From RBG-16-66-20 sp049651845 (GTDB lineage Bacteria; Pseudomonadota; Gammaproteobacteria; Burkholderiales; SG8-39), in NCBI GenBank assembly GCA_049651845.1, contig JBASCW010000156.1:1-17095 (forward strand): a DNA stretch of 17,095 nt, in the 5' to 3' direction. How positions within the stretch are numbered: the first letter of the stretch is position 1; each line of letters begins with the position of its first letter. The notes below the pieces were generated by a model. It saw only the letters and a program-made list of their open reading frames with translations. It was not told the DNA's origin and made no database searches. The position numbers were made by a program, and so were the translations under genes. Positions 1 through 6,413 of the stretch are shown one piece after another.

Positions 1-442
1 GCGCGGCGGCCGGGACGAAGCGCAGGCGCGCTGCGCCCGAGCGTTCGCGCTGCCACTCGAACGCCAGGCCAGCGATCGCGGCCAGGATCGCGAGCGACAG
101 CGCCGCGTAGACGAGGTTCGTGCGCCGCGCGCTGTCGGTGATCGGGATCGGCCGGTGCGCCGAGGGCGCGGCCGCGGTGTTGTCGGGCGCCGCGACGCGC
201 GCGGCGATGCGCTGCACCAGCGGCTCGGGATCGAGCTTGAGCAGGCGCGCGTAGGCGCGCACCATGCCGCGCGCGAACGTGCCCGTGGGCAGTGCCTCGT
301 AGCGGTCGTGCTCGAGGGCCTCGATCTGGCGCGCCGCGAATTTCAGCTGCTGCGCGACGTCGGCAACCGTGAGGCCCAGCGCCGCGCGTGCCCGCGACAG
401 CTCTTCGCCGACGCCGTCGCCGGCGTCGTTGCGCTCAGTCAT
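1..442 (-). CDS. rodZ: Cytoskeleton protein RodZ (N-terminal part, cut by window edge)
   Basis: This is the N-terminal 147 residues of a RodZ-like protein; the 3' end lies outside the window. Residues about 12-72 form a Cro/C1-type helix-turn-helix of the RodZ kind (LSRARAALGLTVADVAQQLK, then the ALPTGTFARGMVRAYARLL stretch typical of RodZ). After a short linker comes one hydrophobic segment at about 110-128, and the periplasmic part begins just before the cut. In known RodZ proteins the cytoplasmic domain binds MreB and links the actin-like cytoskeleton to the cell-wall elongation machinery at the inner membrane. The ATG lies inside the end of pilW, with an 8-bp overlap (ATGACTGA), so translation is probably coupled. 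The order ndk-rlmN-pilW-rodZ supports the call, and ispG would be expected next beyond the window. The family call is firm; only the C-terminal domain cannot be checked. Confidence 0.9.
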   Translation of the reverse strand, partial: MTERNDAGDGVGEELSRARAALGLTVADVAQQLKFAARQIEALEHDRYEALPTGTFARGMVRAYARLLKLDPEPLVQRIAARVAAPDNTAAAPSAHRPIPITDSARRTNLVYAALSLAILAAIAGLAFEWQRERSGAARLRFVPAAA

Positions 443-1247
443 AGTCGCCGCGCTGCAGCAGCTGGAACTCGCGCGAGCCGTTGTAGCGGCGCCGCAGCTG
501 GTTCGCGTAGGAGTTCTCGGCGACGCGCTCGCCGGCCTTGCGCTCGATGCGCAGCGCGAGCCAGAGCGACTCGGCGGTCGGCTCGACCACCTTGTTGAAG
601 CGCGCCACGTGCTTGCGCGCGTCGTCCAGGTTGCCCTGCTTGTAGCGCAGCTGCCCCATGTTCAGCAGCGAGATCGGGTCGTTCGGCTCCTGCCTGAGCG
701 CGCGCTGGAAGTAGTCCTCGGCGTCCTTGAGATTGTCCTTGCGCATCGCGCACTGGCCGGCGGCCGCATACGAGCGCCACGGCGTCGGATACAGGGGGTT
801 GCGCACCGCCTGCAGGAAATACTTGATCGACTCGGCTTCGCGCCCCGTGAAGCACAGGAACAGGCCGTAGTTGTGGTTGATGTCCGGGTCGCTGGGCGAC
901 AGGCGCAGGCCGCGCTCGAAGTTGGTCTGCGCGAGCGCGTTCTCGCGCAGCTCCATGTACACCAGGCCGAGCATGCTGTAGGCGGGCGCATAGTTGGCGT
1001 CGGCCGCAGTGGCGATGCGCAGCTCTTCGAGCGCGACCGCCATGTTGCCGCGCCCGTAGTAGAGCGAAGCGAGCTCGGTATGGATCTTGGCGCGGTTGCG
1101 CGGATCGCCGGGATCGCCGGCGACGCCCGCCGACTCGATCTTCGGCTCTTCCTGCGACGACGATACATTGAGCGAACCACAGCCGGCGAGCAGCGCGGCG
1201 CCTGCGGCGAGCGCCCCCAGCAGCAGTCGCTTGGGGCAGGCGGTCAT
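435..1247 (-). CDS. pilW: Type IV pilus biogenesis/stability lipoprotein PilW (PilF)
   Basis: The 270-residue protein begins with a lipoprotein signal peptide: basic MTACPKR, a hydrophobic run, and the lipobox LLAGC with the lipidated cysteine at residue 23. After an acidic linker, several tetratricopeptide repeats run from about residue 54 to 250 (for example ALEELRIATAADANYAPAYS and AEDYFQRALRQEPNDPISLL). In Pseudomonas (PilF) and Neisseria (PilW) this outer-membrane lipoprotein helps the secretin PilQ assemble into multimers and stabilises type IV pili. The start was chosen at 1247 because it gives the signal peptide directly and overlaps the rlmN stop by 4 bp (ATGA). The same frame is open much further upstream, but that part lies antisense-like across rlmN in another frame and has no domain sense. 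The position between rlmN and rodZ is the usual one in betaproteobacteria. Confidence 0.92.
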   Translation of the reverse strand: MTACPKRLLLGALAAGAALLAGCGSLNVSSSQEEPKIESAGVAGDPGDPRNRAKIHTELASLYYGRGNMAVALEELRIATAADANYAPAYSMLGLVYMELRENALAQTNFERGLRLSPSDPDINHNYGLFLCFTGREAESIKYFLQAVRNPLYPTPWRSYAAAGQCAMRKDNLKDAEDYFQRALRQEPNDPISLLNMGQLRYKQGNLDDARKHVARFNKVVEPTAESLWLALRIERKAGERVAENSYANQLRRRYNGSREFQLLQRGDYD

Positions 1248-2332
1248 GCGCGCAGCTCCGCGATCGGGATGCCGCGGCTGCGCCGCGTGCGGTCGTCCAC
1301 CTCGCCCGCGAGCTGCCCGCAGGCGGCGTCGATCCCCTCGCCACGCGTCTTGCGCGTGGTCACGGTGAGGCCCGCGCGCTGCAGCACCTCTGCGAAGCGC
1401 CGGATGCGCTCGGGCGAGGTGCGCTGGAAGCCGGAATCCGGGAACGGATTGAACGGGATCAGGTTGAACTTGCAGCGCACCCGGGCAGCGATGCCGAGCA
1501 GCGCCTTGGCCTGCGCATCGGAGTCGTTGACGCCGTCCAGCATCACGTACTCGAAGGTGATGAAGTCGCGCGGCGCGCGCTCGAGGTAGCGGTTGCAGGC
1601 GGCGAGCAGCTCGCGGATCGGGTACTTGCGGTTGATCGGCACCAGGCGGTCGCGCAGCGCGTCGTCGGGCGCGTGCAGCGACACCGCGAGCGCGACCGGG
1701 CATTCGGCCGCGAGCCGGTCCATCCCGGGCACCACGCCCGAGGTCGACACCGTGACGCGCCGGCGCGACAGGCCGTAGCCGTTGTCGTCGATCATCAGGC
1801 GCGCCGCGGGGATCACCGCGTCGAGGTTCATCATCGGCTCGCCCATGCCCATGAACACCACGTTGCTCACGGCGCGCGTGCCGCCGGCGTGCACGCCGAG
1901 TGCCGCGTTCGCCAGCCAGAGCTGGCCGACGATCTCGGCCGCGCTCAGGTTGCGGTTGAAGCCCTGCTTGCCCGTCGAGCAGAAGGCGCAGTCGAGCGTG
2001 CAGCCGGCCTGGCTGGACACGCACAAGGTGCCGCGGCCCTCCTCGGGGATGAACACCGCCTCGACGGCGTTCGCGCCGTCGACCTTGATCAGCCACTTGC
2101 GCGTGCCGTCCGCCGAAGTGCTGTCGCCGACCACCGCGGGCGGCTCGATCGCGGCCGCCGCGCCGAGCTTGGCGCGCAGCTCCTTGGCGAGGTCGCTCAT
2201 CGACGCGAAATCGGCGGCGCCGCGGCGGTGAATCCACTTCAGGACCTGGCGCGCGCGAAACGGCTTCTCGCCCAGACCGGCGAAGAACCGCTCCATGCCC
2301 CGCGCGTCGAGGCCGAGAAGATTGGTGGCCAT
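1244..2332 (-). CDS. rlmN: Dual-specificity 23S rRNA/tRNA adenine-C2 methyltransferase RlmN (radical SAM)
   Basis: RlmN methylates C2 of A2503 in 23S rRNA and of A37 in some tRNAs, using two S-adenosylmethionines and a radical mechanism. The 362-residue length is normal. The radical-SAM cluster motif is CTLDCAFC, with cysteines at residues 111, 115 and 118. The two other catalytic cysteines of the family are also present: C104 (in GTLCVSSQAGC), which matches E. coli Cys118, and C338 (in GIDAACGQL), which matches the methyl-carrying Cys355. The GMGEPMMN motif (residues 162-169) and the SLHAPDDALRDRLVPINRKY region are typical. The gene starts 4 bp after the ndk stop and overlaps pilW by 4 bp, so the three are surely co-transcribed. 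The call is secure. Confidence 0.97.
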   Translation of the reverse strand: MATNLLGLDARGMERFFAGLGEKPFRARQVLKWIHRRGAADFASMSDLAKELRAKLGAAAAIEPPAVVGDSTSADGTRKWLIKVDGANAVEAVFIPEEGRGTLCVSSQAGCTLDCAFCSTGKQGFNRNLSAAEIVGQLWLANAALGVHAGGTRAVSNVVFMGMGEPMMNLDAVIPAARLMIDDNGYGLSRRRVTVSTSGVVPGMDRLAAECPVALAVSLHAPDDALRDRLVPINRKYPIRELLAACNRYLERAPRDFITFEYVMLDGVNDSDAQAKALLGIAARVRCKFNLIPFNPFPDSGFQRTSPERIRRFAEVLQRAGLTVTTRKTRGEGIDAACGQLAGEVDDRTRRSRGIPIAELRA

Positions 2333-2336
2333 GGCC

Positions 2337-2762
2337 TTACCTCGGAAACACCTCGTAGCCGGGGAAGAAATACGCGATCTCGGTGCGCGCGGTCTCCGGG
2401 CCGTCGGAGCCGTGCACCGCGTTGGCGTCGATGGATTGAGCGAAATCCGCGCGGATCGTTCCCTCGTCCGCCTTCTTCGGGTCGGTGGCGCCCATCAGCT
2501 CGCGGTTCCTGAGGATCGCGTTCTCGCCCTGCAGCACCTGCACCAGCACCGGCCCGGAGATCATGAACGCCACCAGGTCCTTGAAGAACGGCCGCTCGCG
2601 GTGCACGGCGTAGAAGCCCTCGGCCTGCGCGCGCGAAAGGTGCATCATGCGCGCTGCGACGATCTTCAGGCCCGCGGCCTCGAAGCGCGCGAGAATCTGT
2701 CCGATCACGTTTTTCGCGACCGCATCGGGCTTGATGATGGAAAAGGTGCGTTCTACTGCCAT
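2337..2762 (-). CDS. ndk: Nucleoside diphosphate kinase
   Basis: The 141-residue protein is exactly the family length. It transfers the gamma phosphate of ATP to nucleoside diphosphates through a phosphohistidine. The catalytic histidine is H117 in NAVHGSDG, the family signature; the N-terminal IIKPDAV (residues 9-15) and the RPFF and SGPV motifs are also present. The start at 2762 gives the canonical MAVERTFSIIKPDAV beginning, and GAGG stands about 8-9 bases upstream. The frame stays open to 2828, but the added residues have no family counterpart and would cross the likely promoter. It is the first gene of the ndk-rlmN-pilW-rodZ operon, as in many proteobacteria. Confidence 0.97.
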   Translation of the reverse strand: MAVERTFSIIKPDAVAKNVIGQILARFEAAGLKIVAARMMHLSRAQAEGFYAVHRERPFFKDLVAFMISGPVLVQVLQGENAILRNRELMGATDPKKADEGTIRADFAQSIDANAVHGSDGPETARTEIAYFFPGYEVFPR

Positions 2763-2798
2763 GCCAGGGTCCTCAGTGAAGCGGTTGATTGATCGAAG

Positions 2799-2807
2799 AG
2801 TATAGCA
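2799..2807 (-). promoter_or_regulatory. Candidate extended -10 promoter for ndk operon
   Basis: On the minus strand TATACT (5 of 6 matches to TATAAT) is preceded by TGC, an extended -10 element, 37 bases before the ndk ATG. No good -35 hexamer stands 16-18 bases further upstream (TGATGA is the best), which is usual for extended -10 promoters. It lies in the 86-bp divergent gap between ndk and the crotonase gene. The call comes from sequence pattern alone. Confidence 0.45.
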
Positions 2808-2848
2808 TGATCGGGCGCAGTTCATCATAAAAACAAGGGCTTATCTAC

Positions 2849-3664
2849 ATGTATCGCACCCTGAAACTCGAAAGCAAAGGCGCCGTCGCCACGGTCACGC
2901 TGAATCGCCCCGAAGCGCGCAACGCGATGTCCGCGCAGCTGATGCGAGAGATGATCGGCTGCGCCGGCAGGCTCGCCGCGCGGCGCGACCTCGACGTGGT
3001 CATCGTGCGCGGCGCCGGCAAGTGGTTTTCGGCGGGTGCGGATCTGCGCGATGCGCGGCGCTGGGGCAACGGCGAGCTGCCGTTCGACCAGCAGCGCGAG
3101 ATCGCCTCGCTCGGCTACCGCATGGCGCGCGCCTGGGAGGAGCTGCCGCAGATCACCATCGCGGCGATCGAGGGCTACGCGATCGGCGGCGGCCTCGCGC
3201 TCGTCGCGGCGCTCGACTGGCGCGTGATCGCGGCCGATGCCTTCGTCTCGCTGCCCGAGATCGCGCTCGGCATCCCGCTCACCTGGGGCACGCTGCCGCG
3301 GCTGGTGAACCTCGTGGGCCCGGCGCGCGCCAAGCGCCTGGCCATCCTCTGCGAGCGCATCCCGGCCGCCGACGCGCAGCAGATGGCGCTGGTGGACTAC
3401 GTAGCGCCGCCGGGCAAGGCGCTGGCCGCGGCACGCGCGCTCGCCAAGCAGGTCCTCGCCCTGCCTCGCAATTCGGTGCGCATGACCAAGGAGTCGGTCA
3501 ACGCCTACGCCAGCATCGGCGCGCACGCCGCGAGCCACATGGCGCACGACCAGGTGCAGCTCGCTGCGGCCAGCGCCGAAGCGCGCGCCGCGCGCGAGGC
3601 TTTCGCCACTAGGAAAGCGAAGGCCGCCAGCGCGGCACGATCCCCAGGGCGCGGCCGACGCTGA
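2849..3664 (+). CDS. Enoyl-CoA hydratase/isomerase (crotonase) family protein
   Basis: The 271-residue crotonase-fold protein would act on an acyl-CoA in the cytoplasm. The first oxyanion-hole segment is FSAGADL (residues 60-66) and the second is the GGG at 113-115. The acidic residue of the SLPEIALGI segment (E137, equivalent to Glu164 of rat mitochondrial hydratase) is present. The other acid used in hydration (rat Glu144) is replaced by A117 in GGGLAL, so a classical hydratase reaction is unlikely; an isomerase or other crotonase activity is more plausible. The start has AAGGG 9 bases upstream. The last ~20 residues are a basic, low-complexity tail (KAKAASAARSPGRGRR) that overlaps the end of tilS on the other strand by 56 bp. 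The gene stands alone on the plus strand, so context gives no substrate. The family is certain; the reaction is not. Confidence 0.85.
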   Translation: MYRTLKLESKGAVATVTLNRPEARNAMSAQLMREMIGCAGRLAARRDLDVVIVRGAGKWFSAGADLRDARRWGNGELPFDQQREIASLGYRMARAWEELPQITIAAIEGYAIGGGLALVAALDWRVIAADAFVSLPEIALGIPLTWGTLPRLVNLVGPARAKRLAILCERIPAADAQQMALVDYVAPPGKALAAARALAKQVLALPRNSVRMTKESVNAYASIGAHAASHMAHDQVQLAAASAEARAAREAFATRKAKAASAARSPGRGRR

Positions 3665-4829
3665 GGAATTTCGCGTCCACGCCGAGCCCCGGCGCCCATA
3701 CCAGAGCGTCGCCGCAATAAAGCAGCGGCAGCCGCGCCCGCTCCCAGGGCGGGACGCCGGCTTCCTGGAACAGGTTCTTGAGCGTGCGGCGCGGGCGGCG
3801 CGGATCGGGCTGCAGCCGCTCGCCGCCCGAGCGCAGCCGTACCTGCAGCGCCTTGCCGTCGAGAGCCTTGCGGGCAATGCCGCGGCCACGCGCGCGTCTG
3901 AAGCGCAGCTCACCTCCGAGTGCAGGAATGTTGATTCGCGATTCGCCTTGCCAGGTCAGGGGCAGAAAGGGGCTGTCCGGATTCTTCTTCGTCACATAGG
4001 TCTTACCCCGGTAAAGACGAAGAACCTTGCCTTCGTGCTCAATGGCCCCCTTCCCCGCGCCCAGCTGCTTCAGCATTTCCACCAGCTTCGCTTCGCTGGG
4101 CGCGCGCAGGCCCTTGCCCTTCAGGTAGGCGCGCAGCAGGCTGCGCGCGTCCACCTGCGTGGCCGCGAAATGCCGCGCCGCGCGCGCGAGGTTCTCGCGC
4201 CAGCGCGGGAAACGCGTTTCCAGCATGGGGCCGACGCGCCGGCGCAGGAAATTGCGCGTGAGCGCCTCGTCCGCGTTCGACTCGTCCTCGATCCAGGCCA
4301 GGCGGTGCTCGGCGGCGTAGGCGCGGATCGCGCCGCGCGGCATGCCGAGCAGCGGCCGCAGCAGCTTCTTGCGGCCGAGCCTGCCCACCGCAGGCATGCC
4401 GCTTGCGCCCTCGACGCCCGCGCCGCGCAACAGGTTGAAGAGGACGGTTTCGGCCTGGTCGTCGAGATGGTGCGCGAGCGCGATCGCGTCCGCGGGCGCC
4501 TCGGCGAGGGCTGCGCGGCGCGCTGCACGCGCCGCCGCCTCCAATCCCAGCTTGCTTTTCCGGACCTTGACCTTGATGGCCTTGAAAGGAACTTCCAGAT
4601 CAAGGCAGAGTTTCGAGCAGAATCGCTGCCAGTCGTTGGCGTTGGGGCTCAGGCCGTGATGGACGTGGACCGCCGAGAGCCGGAAGCCCAGGCGCGGCGC
4701 GAGGCCGCGCAGGACGTGCAGCAGCACCACCGAATCCAGGCCGCCCGAAAGTCCCACCGCCACGCGCTTGCCTCGCATGGAGGCGAGCGCCGCGAGATCA
4801 ACGTTCTGCGGTTTCCTTGTAGCGGCCAT
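3609..4829 (-). CDS. tilS: tRNA(Ile)-lysidine synthetase TilS
   Basis: TilS attaches lysine to the wobble cytidine of the CAU-anticodon tRNA(Ile), which turns it into an AUA reader. The ATP-binding PP-loop is SGGLDS at residues 28-33. The ALAHHLDDQAETVLFNLLRG block (117-136) and the IEDESNADEALTRNFLR block (180-196) are TilS signatures. A TilS C-terminal domain follows (about 290-400, including RRTLKNLFQEAGVPPWERARLPL). The length of 406 residues fits. The ATG at 4829 lies 32 bp inside accA. An alternative ATG at 4776-4778 (residue 18) would remove the overlap but also shorten the leading helix, and neither start has a clear Shine-Dalgarno. The position directly after accA is common in Burkholderiales. 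The 3' end overlaps the convergent crotonase gene. Confidence 0.93.
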   Translation of the reverse strand: MAATRKPQNVDLAALASMRGKRVAVGLSGGLDSVVLLHVLRGLAPRLGFRLSAVHVHHGLSPNANDWQRFCSKLCLDLEVPFKAIKVKVRKSKLGLEAAARAARRAALAEAPADAIALAHHLDDQAETVLFNLLRGAGVEGASGMPAVGRLGRKKLLRPLLGMPRGAIRAYAAEHRLAWIEDESNADEALTRNFLRRRVGPMLETRFPRWRENLARAARHFAATQVDARSLLRAYLKGKGLRAPSEAKLVEMLKQLGAGKGAIEHEGKVLRLYRGKTYVTKKNPDSPFLPLTWQGESRINIPALGGELRFRRARGRGIARKALDGKALQVRLRSGGERLQPDPRRPRRTLKNLFQEAGVPPWERARLPLLYCGDALVWAPGLGVDAKFLSVGRALGIVPRWRPSLS

Positions 4830-5766
4830 AGGCCATGATGCGCTCGAGGCGCTCCTCCACGAGCTCCTTCGGCTTTTTCTCCAGCAGCTGCAGCAACGCT
4901 TCGGCGAGCGCCTTCTTCAGCGACGCCGCGGTCGCCTGCGGGTCGCGGTGCGCGCCGCCCAGCGGCTCGGGCACCACGCGGTCGATGAGGCCCAGGGTCT
5001 TCAGGCGGGTGGCGGTGATGCCGAGCGTCTCGGCCGCCTCGGGCGCCTTGTCCGCGCTCTTCCAGAGGATCGAGGCGCAGCCCTCGGGAGAGATCACCGA
5101 ATAGGTCGCGTACTGCAGCATCAGCACCACGTCGCCCACCGCGATCGCCAGCGCGCCGCCCGAGCCGCCCTCGCCGATCACCGTGACGATGACGGGTGTC
5201 TTCAGGCTCGCCATCGCGTACAGGTTGCGGCCGATCGCCTCGGACTGGTTGCGCTCCTCGGCCTCGATGCCGGGATAGGCGCCCGGGGTGTCGACGAACG
5301 TGAACACCGGCAGCGAGAACTTCTCCGCGAGCTGCATCAGGCGCAGCGCCTTGCGGTAGCCCTCGGGCCGCGGCATGCCGAAGTTGCGCAGGATCTTCTC
5401 CTTGGTGTCGCGGCCTTTCTGGTGGCCGATCACCACGCAGGGCTCGCCGTCGAAGCGCGCGAGCCCGCCGACGATCGAGGCGTCGTCGCCCGCGCTGCGG
5501 TCGCCGTGCAGCTCCTCGAAGCCGCTGAACATCATGCCGATGAAGTCGAGCGTATACGGGCGCTGCGGGTGGCGCGCCACCTGCGCGACCTGCCAGGGCG
5601 TGAGCCTGGCGTAGATCTCCTTGGACAGCGCCTGGCTCTTCTTGGTGAGGCGCTGGATCTCCTCGGAAATGTCGACCGCCGAATCCTCGTGCGCGTAGCG
5701 CAGCTCCTCGATGCGTCCTTCCAGCTCGGCCACCGGCTGTTCGAAGTCGAGAAACACGGTCTTCAT
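4798..5766 (-). CDS. accA: Acetyl-CoA carboxylase carboxyltransferase subunit alpha
   Basis: AccA forms the carboxyltransferase with AccD and moves CO2 from carboxybiotin to acetyl-CoA, giving malonyl-CoA for fatty-acid synthesis. The 322-residue length is typical. Visible family signatures include the N-terminal MKTVFLDFEQPVAELEGRIEEL, the VDTPGAYPGIEAEERNQSEA block (158-177), the glycine-rich oxyanion region VIGEGGSGGALAIAVGD (196-212) and ATYSVISPEGCASILWK (220-236). The start codon is preceded by a perfect 7-bp hairpin rather than an ordinary Shine-Dalgarno (see the separate entry). It lies 29 bp downstream of the DNA glycosylase gene and overlaps tilS by 32 bp. In E. coli the carboxyltransferase binds its own mRNA, so a structured leader is of interest. 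Confidence 0.97.
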   Translation of the reverse strand: MKTVFLDFEQPVAELEGRIEELRYAHEDSAVDISEEIQRLTKKSQALSKEIYARLTPWQVAQVARHPQRPYTLDFIGMMFSGFEELHGDRSAGDDASIVGGLARFDGEPCVVIGHQKGRDTKEKILRNFGMPRPEGYRKALRLMQLAEKFSLPVFTFVDTPGAYPGIEAEERNQSEAIGRNLYAMASLKTPVIVTVIGEGGSGGALAIAVGDVVLMLQYATYSVISPEGCASILWKSADKAPEAAETLGITATRLKTLGLIDRVVPEPLGGAHRDPQATAASLKKALAEALLQLLEKKPKELVEERLERIMAYGRYKETAER

Positions 5767-5768
5767 AG

Positions 5769-5788
5769 GGGGGCGATTTTACGCCCCC
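5769..5788 (-). promoter_or_regulatory. Perfect hairpin in the accA leader next to the start codon
   Basis: On the minus strand GGGGGCG, a 6-base loop TAAAAT and CGCCCCC form a perfect 7-bp GC stem that ends 2 bases before the accA ATG. The only purine-rich stretch that could serve as a ribosome binding site (AAGGGGG) lies in the 5' arm, so folding would hide it. No T-run follows, so this is not an intrinsic terminator. A role in translational control is inference; the hairpin itself is seen directly. Confidence 0.5.
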
Positions 5789-5795
5789 TTCGAAA

Positions 5796-6413
5796 TCAGT
5801 ATTCGACCGGCACGGGGTCGAGCGACCGCCACAGGTACCAGGTGGCGACCGAGCGCCAGGGCCGCAGGGTCTCCCCACGGCTGCGCATGGTTTTCAGGGA
5901 AATCTTCCTGCCGCCGTGATACGCGATGCGCAGTCCCTTCTGCAGGCCGAGGTCATCCAGCGGGAACACGTCGGGCCGCAGCAGGTTGAACATCAGGAAC
6001 ATCTCCGCGGTCCAGCGGCCGATGCCGCGCACCTGCGTGAGGTCCTCGATCACCTCCTCGTCGCTCATCGCCGGCCATTTGTGCACGTGCACGTGGCCGT
6101 CGGCGAAGCGTTGCGCGAGGTCCGTGATGTACTCGCATTTGCGTTCCGAGAGGCCGCAAGCCCGCAACTGGGTCGCTCTTAGTTGAAGAATTCTTTCGGG
6201 AACGATTTCAAGAGCAAGCCCTGAAAACCTGTTCCATACGCTCTGCGCTGCCGCAACCGAGATCTGCTGGCCTACGATGGCGCGCGCGAGGGTGTGGAAC
6301 GGCTCGCCGCGCGGCGCGAGGTGCACGCGCGGATGGCGCCGGATGATGGCCGCCATCACGGGGTCGCGCTGCGCGAGCGAGCGTTTCGCCCGGTCCCAGT
6401 ATTCGGGTTTCAT
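5796..6413 (-). CDS. DNA-3-methyladenine glycosylase, AlkA/HhH-GPD superfamily
   Basis: The 205-residue protein belongs to the helix-hairpin-helix glycosylases that remove alkylated bases from DNA. The helix-hairpin-helix is LTQVRGIGRWTAEMFLMF (residues 125-142), and the catalytic aspartate lies in PLDDLGLQ (D153/D154; the second matches AlkA Asp238 by spacing). The early FHTLARAIVGQQISVAAA segment (39-56) is typical. It lacks the extra N-terminal domain of E. coli AlkA, as is usual for the short Mag1-like branch. The ATG overlaps the stop of the preceding gene by 4 bp (ATGA). Residues about 59-79 are encoded mostly with A- or T-ending codons, unlike the rest of the gene. The association with accA and tilS is known in Burkholderiales. 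Confidence 0.92.
   Translation of the reverse strand: MKPEYWDRAKRSLAQRDPVMAAIIRRHPRVHLAPRGEPFHTLARAIVGQQISVAAAQSVWNRFSGLALEIVPERILQLRATQLRACGLSERKCEYITDLAQRFADGHVHVHKWPAMSDEEVIEDLTQVRGIGRWTAEMFLMFNLLRPDVFPLDDLGLQKGLRIAYHGGRKISLKTMRSRGETLRPWRSVATWYLWRSLDPVPVEY

Noticed and set aside
2825..3913. Minus-strand frame of 362 codons spanning the crotonase and tilS end
   Set aside because: It overlaps two recognisable genes and has no family-like segment.
5769..5788. accA leader hairpin as an intrinsic terminator
   Set aside because: No T-run follows on either strand, and accA starts 2 bases later; a leader structure fits better.
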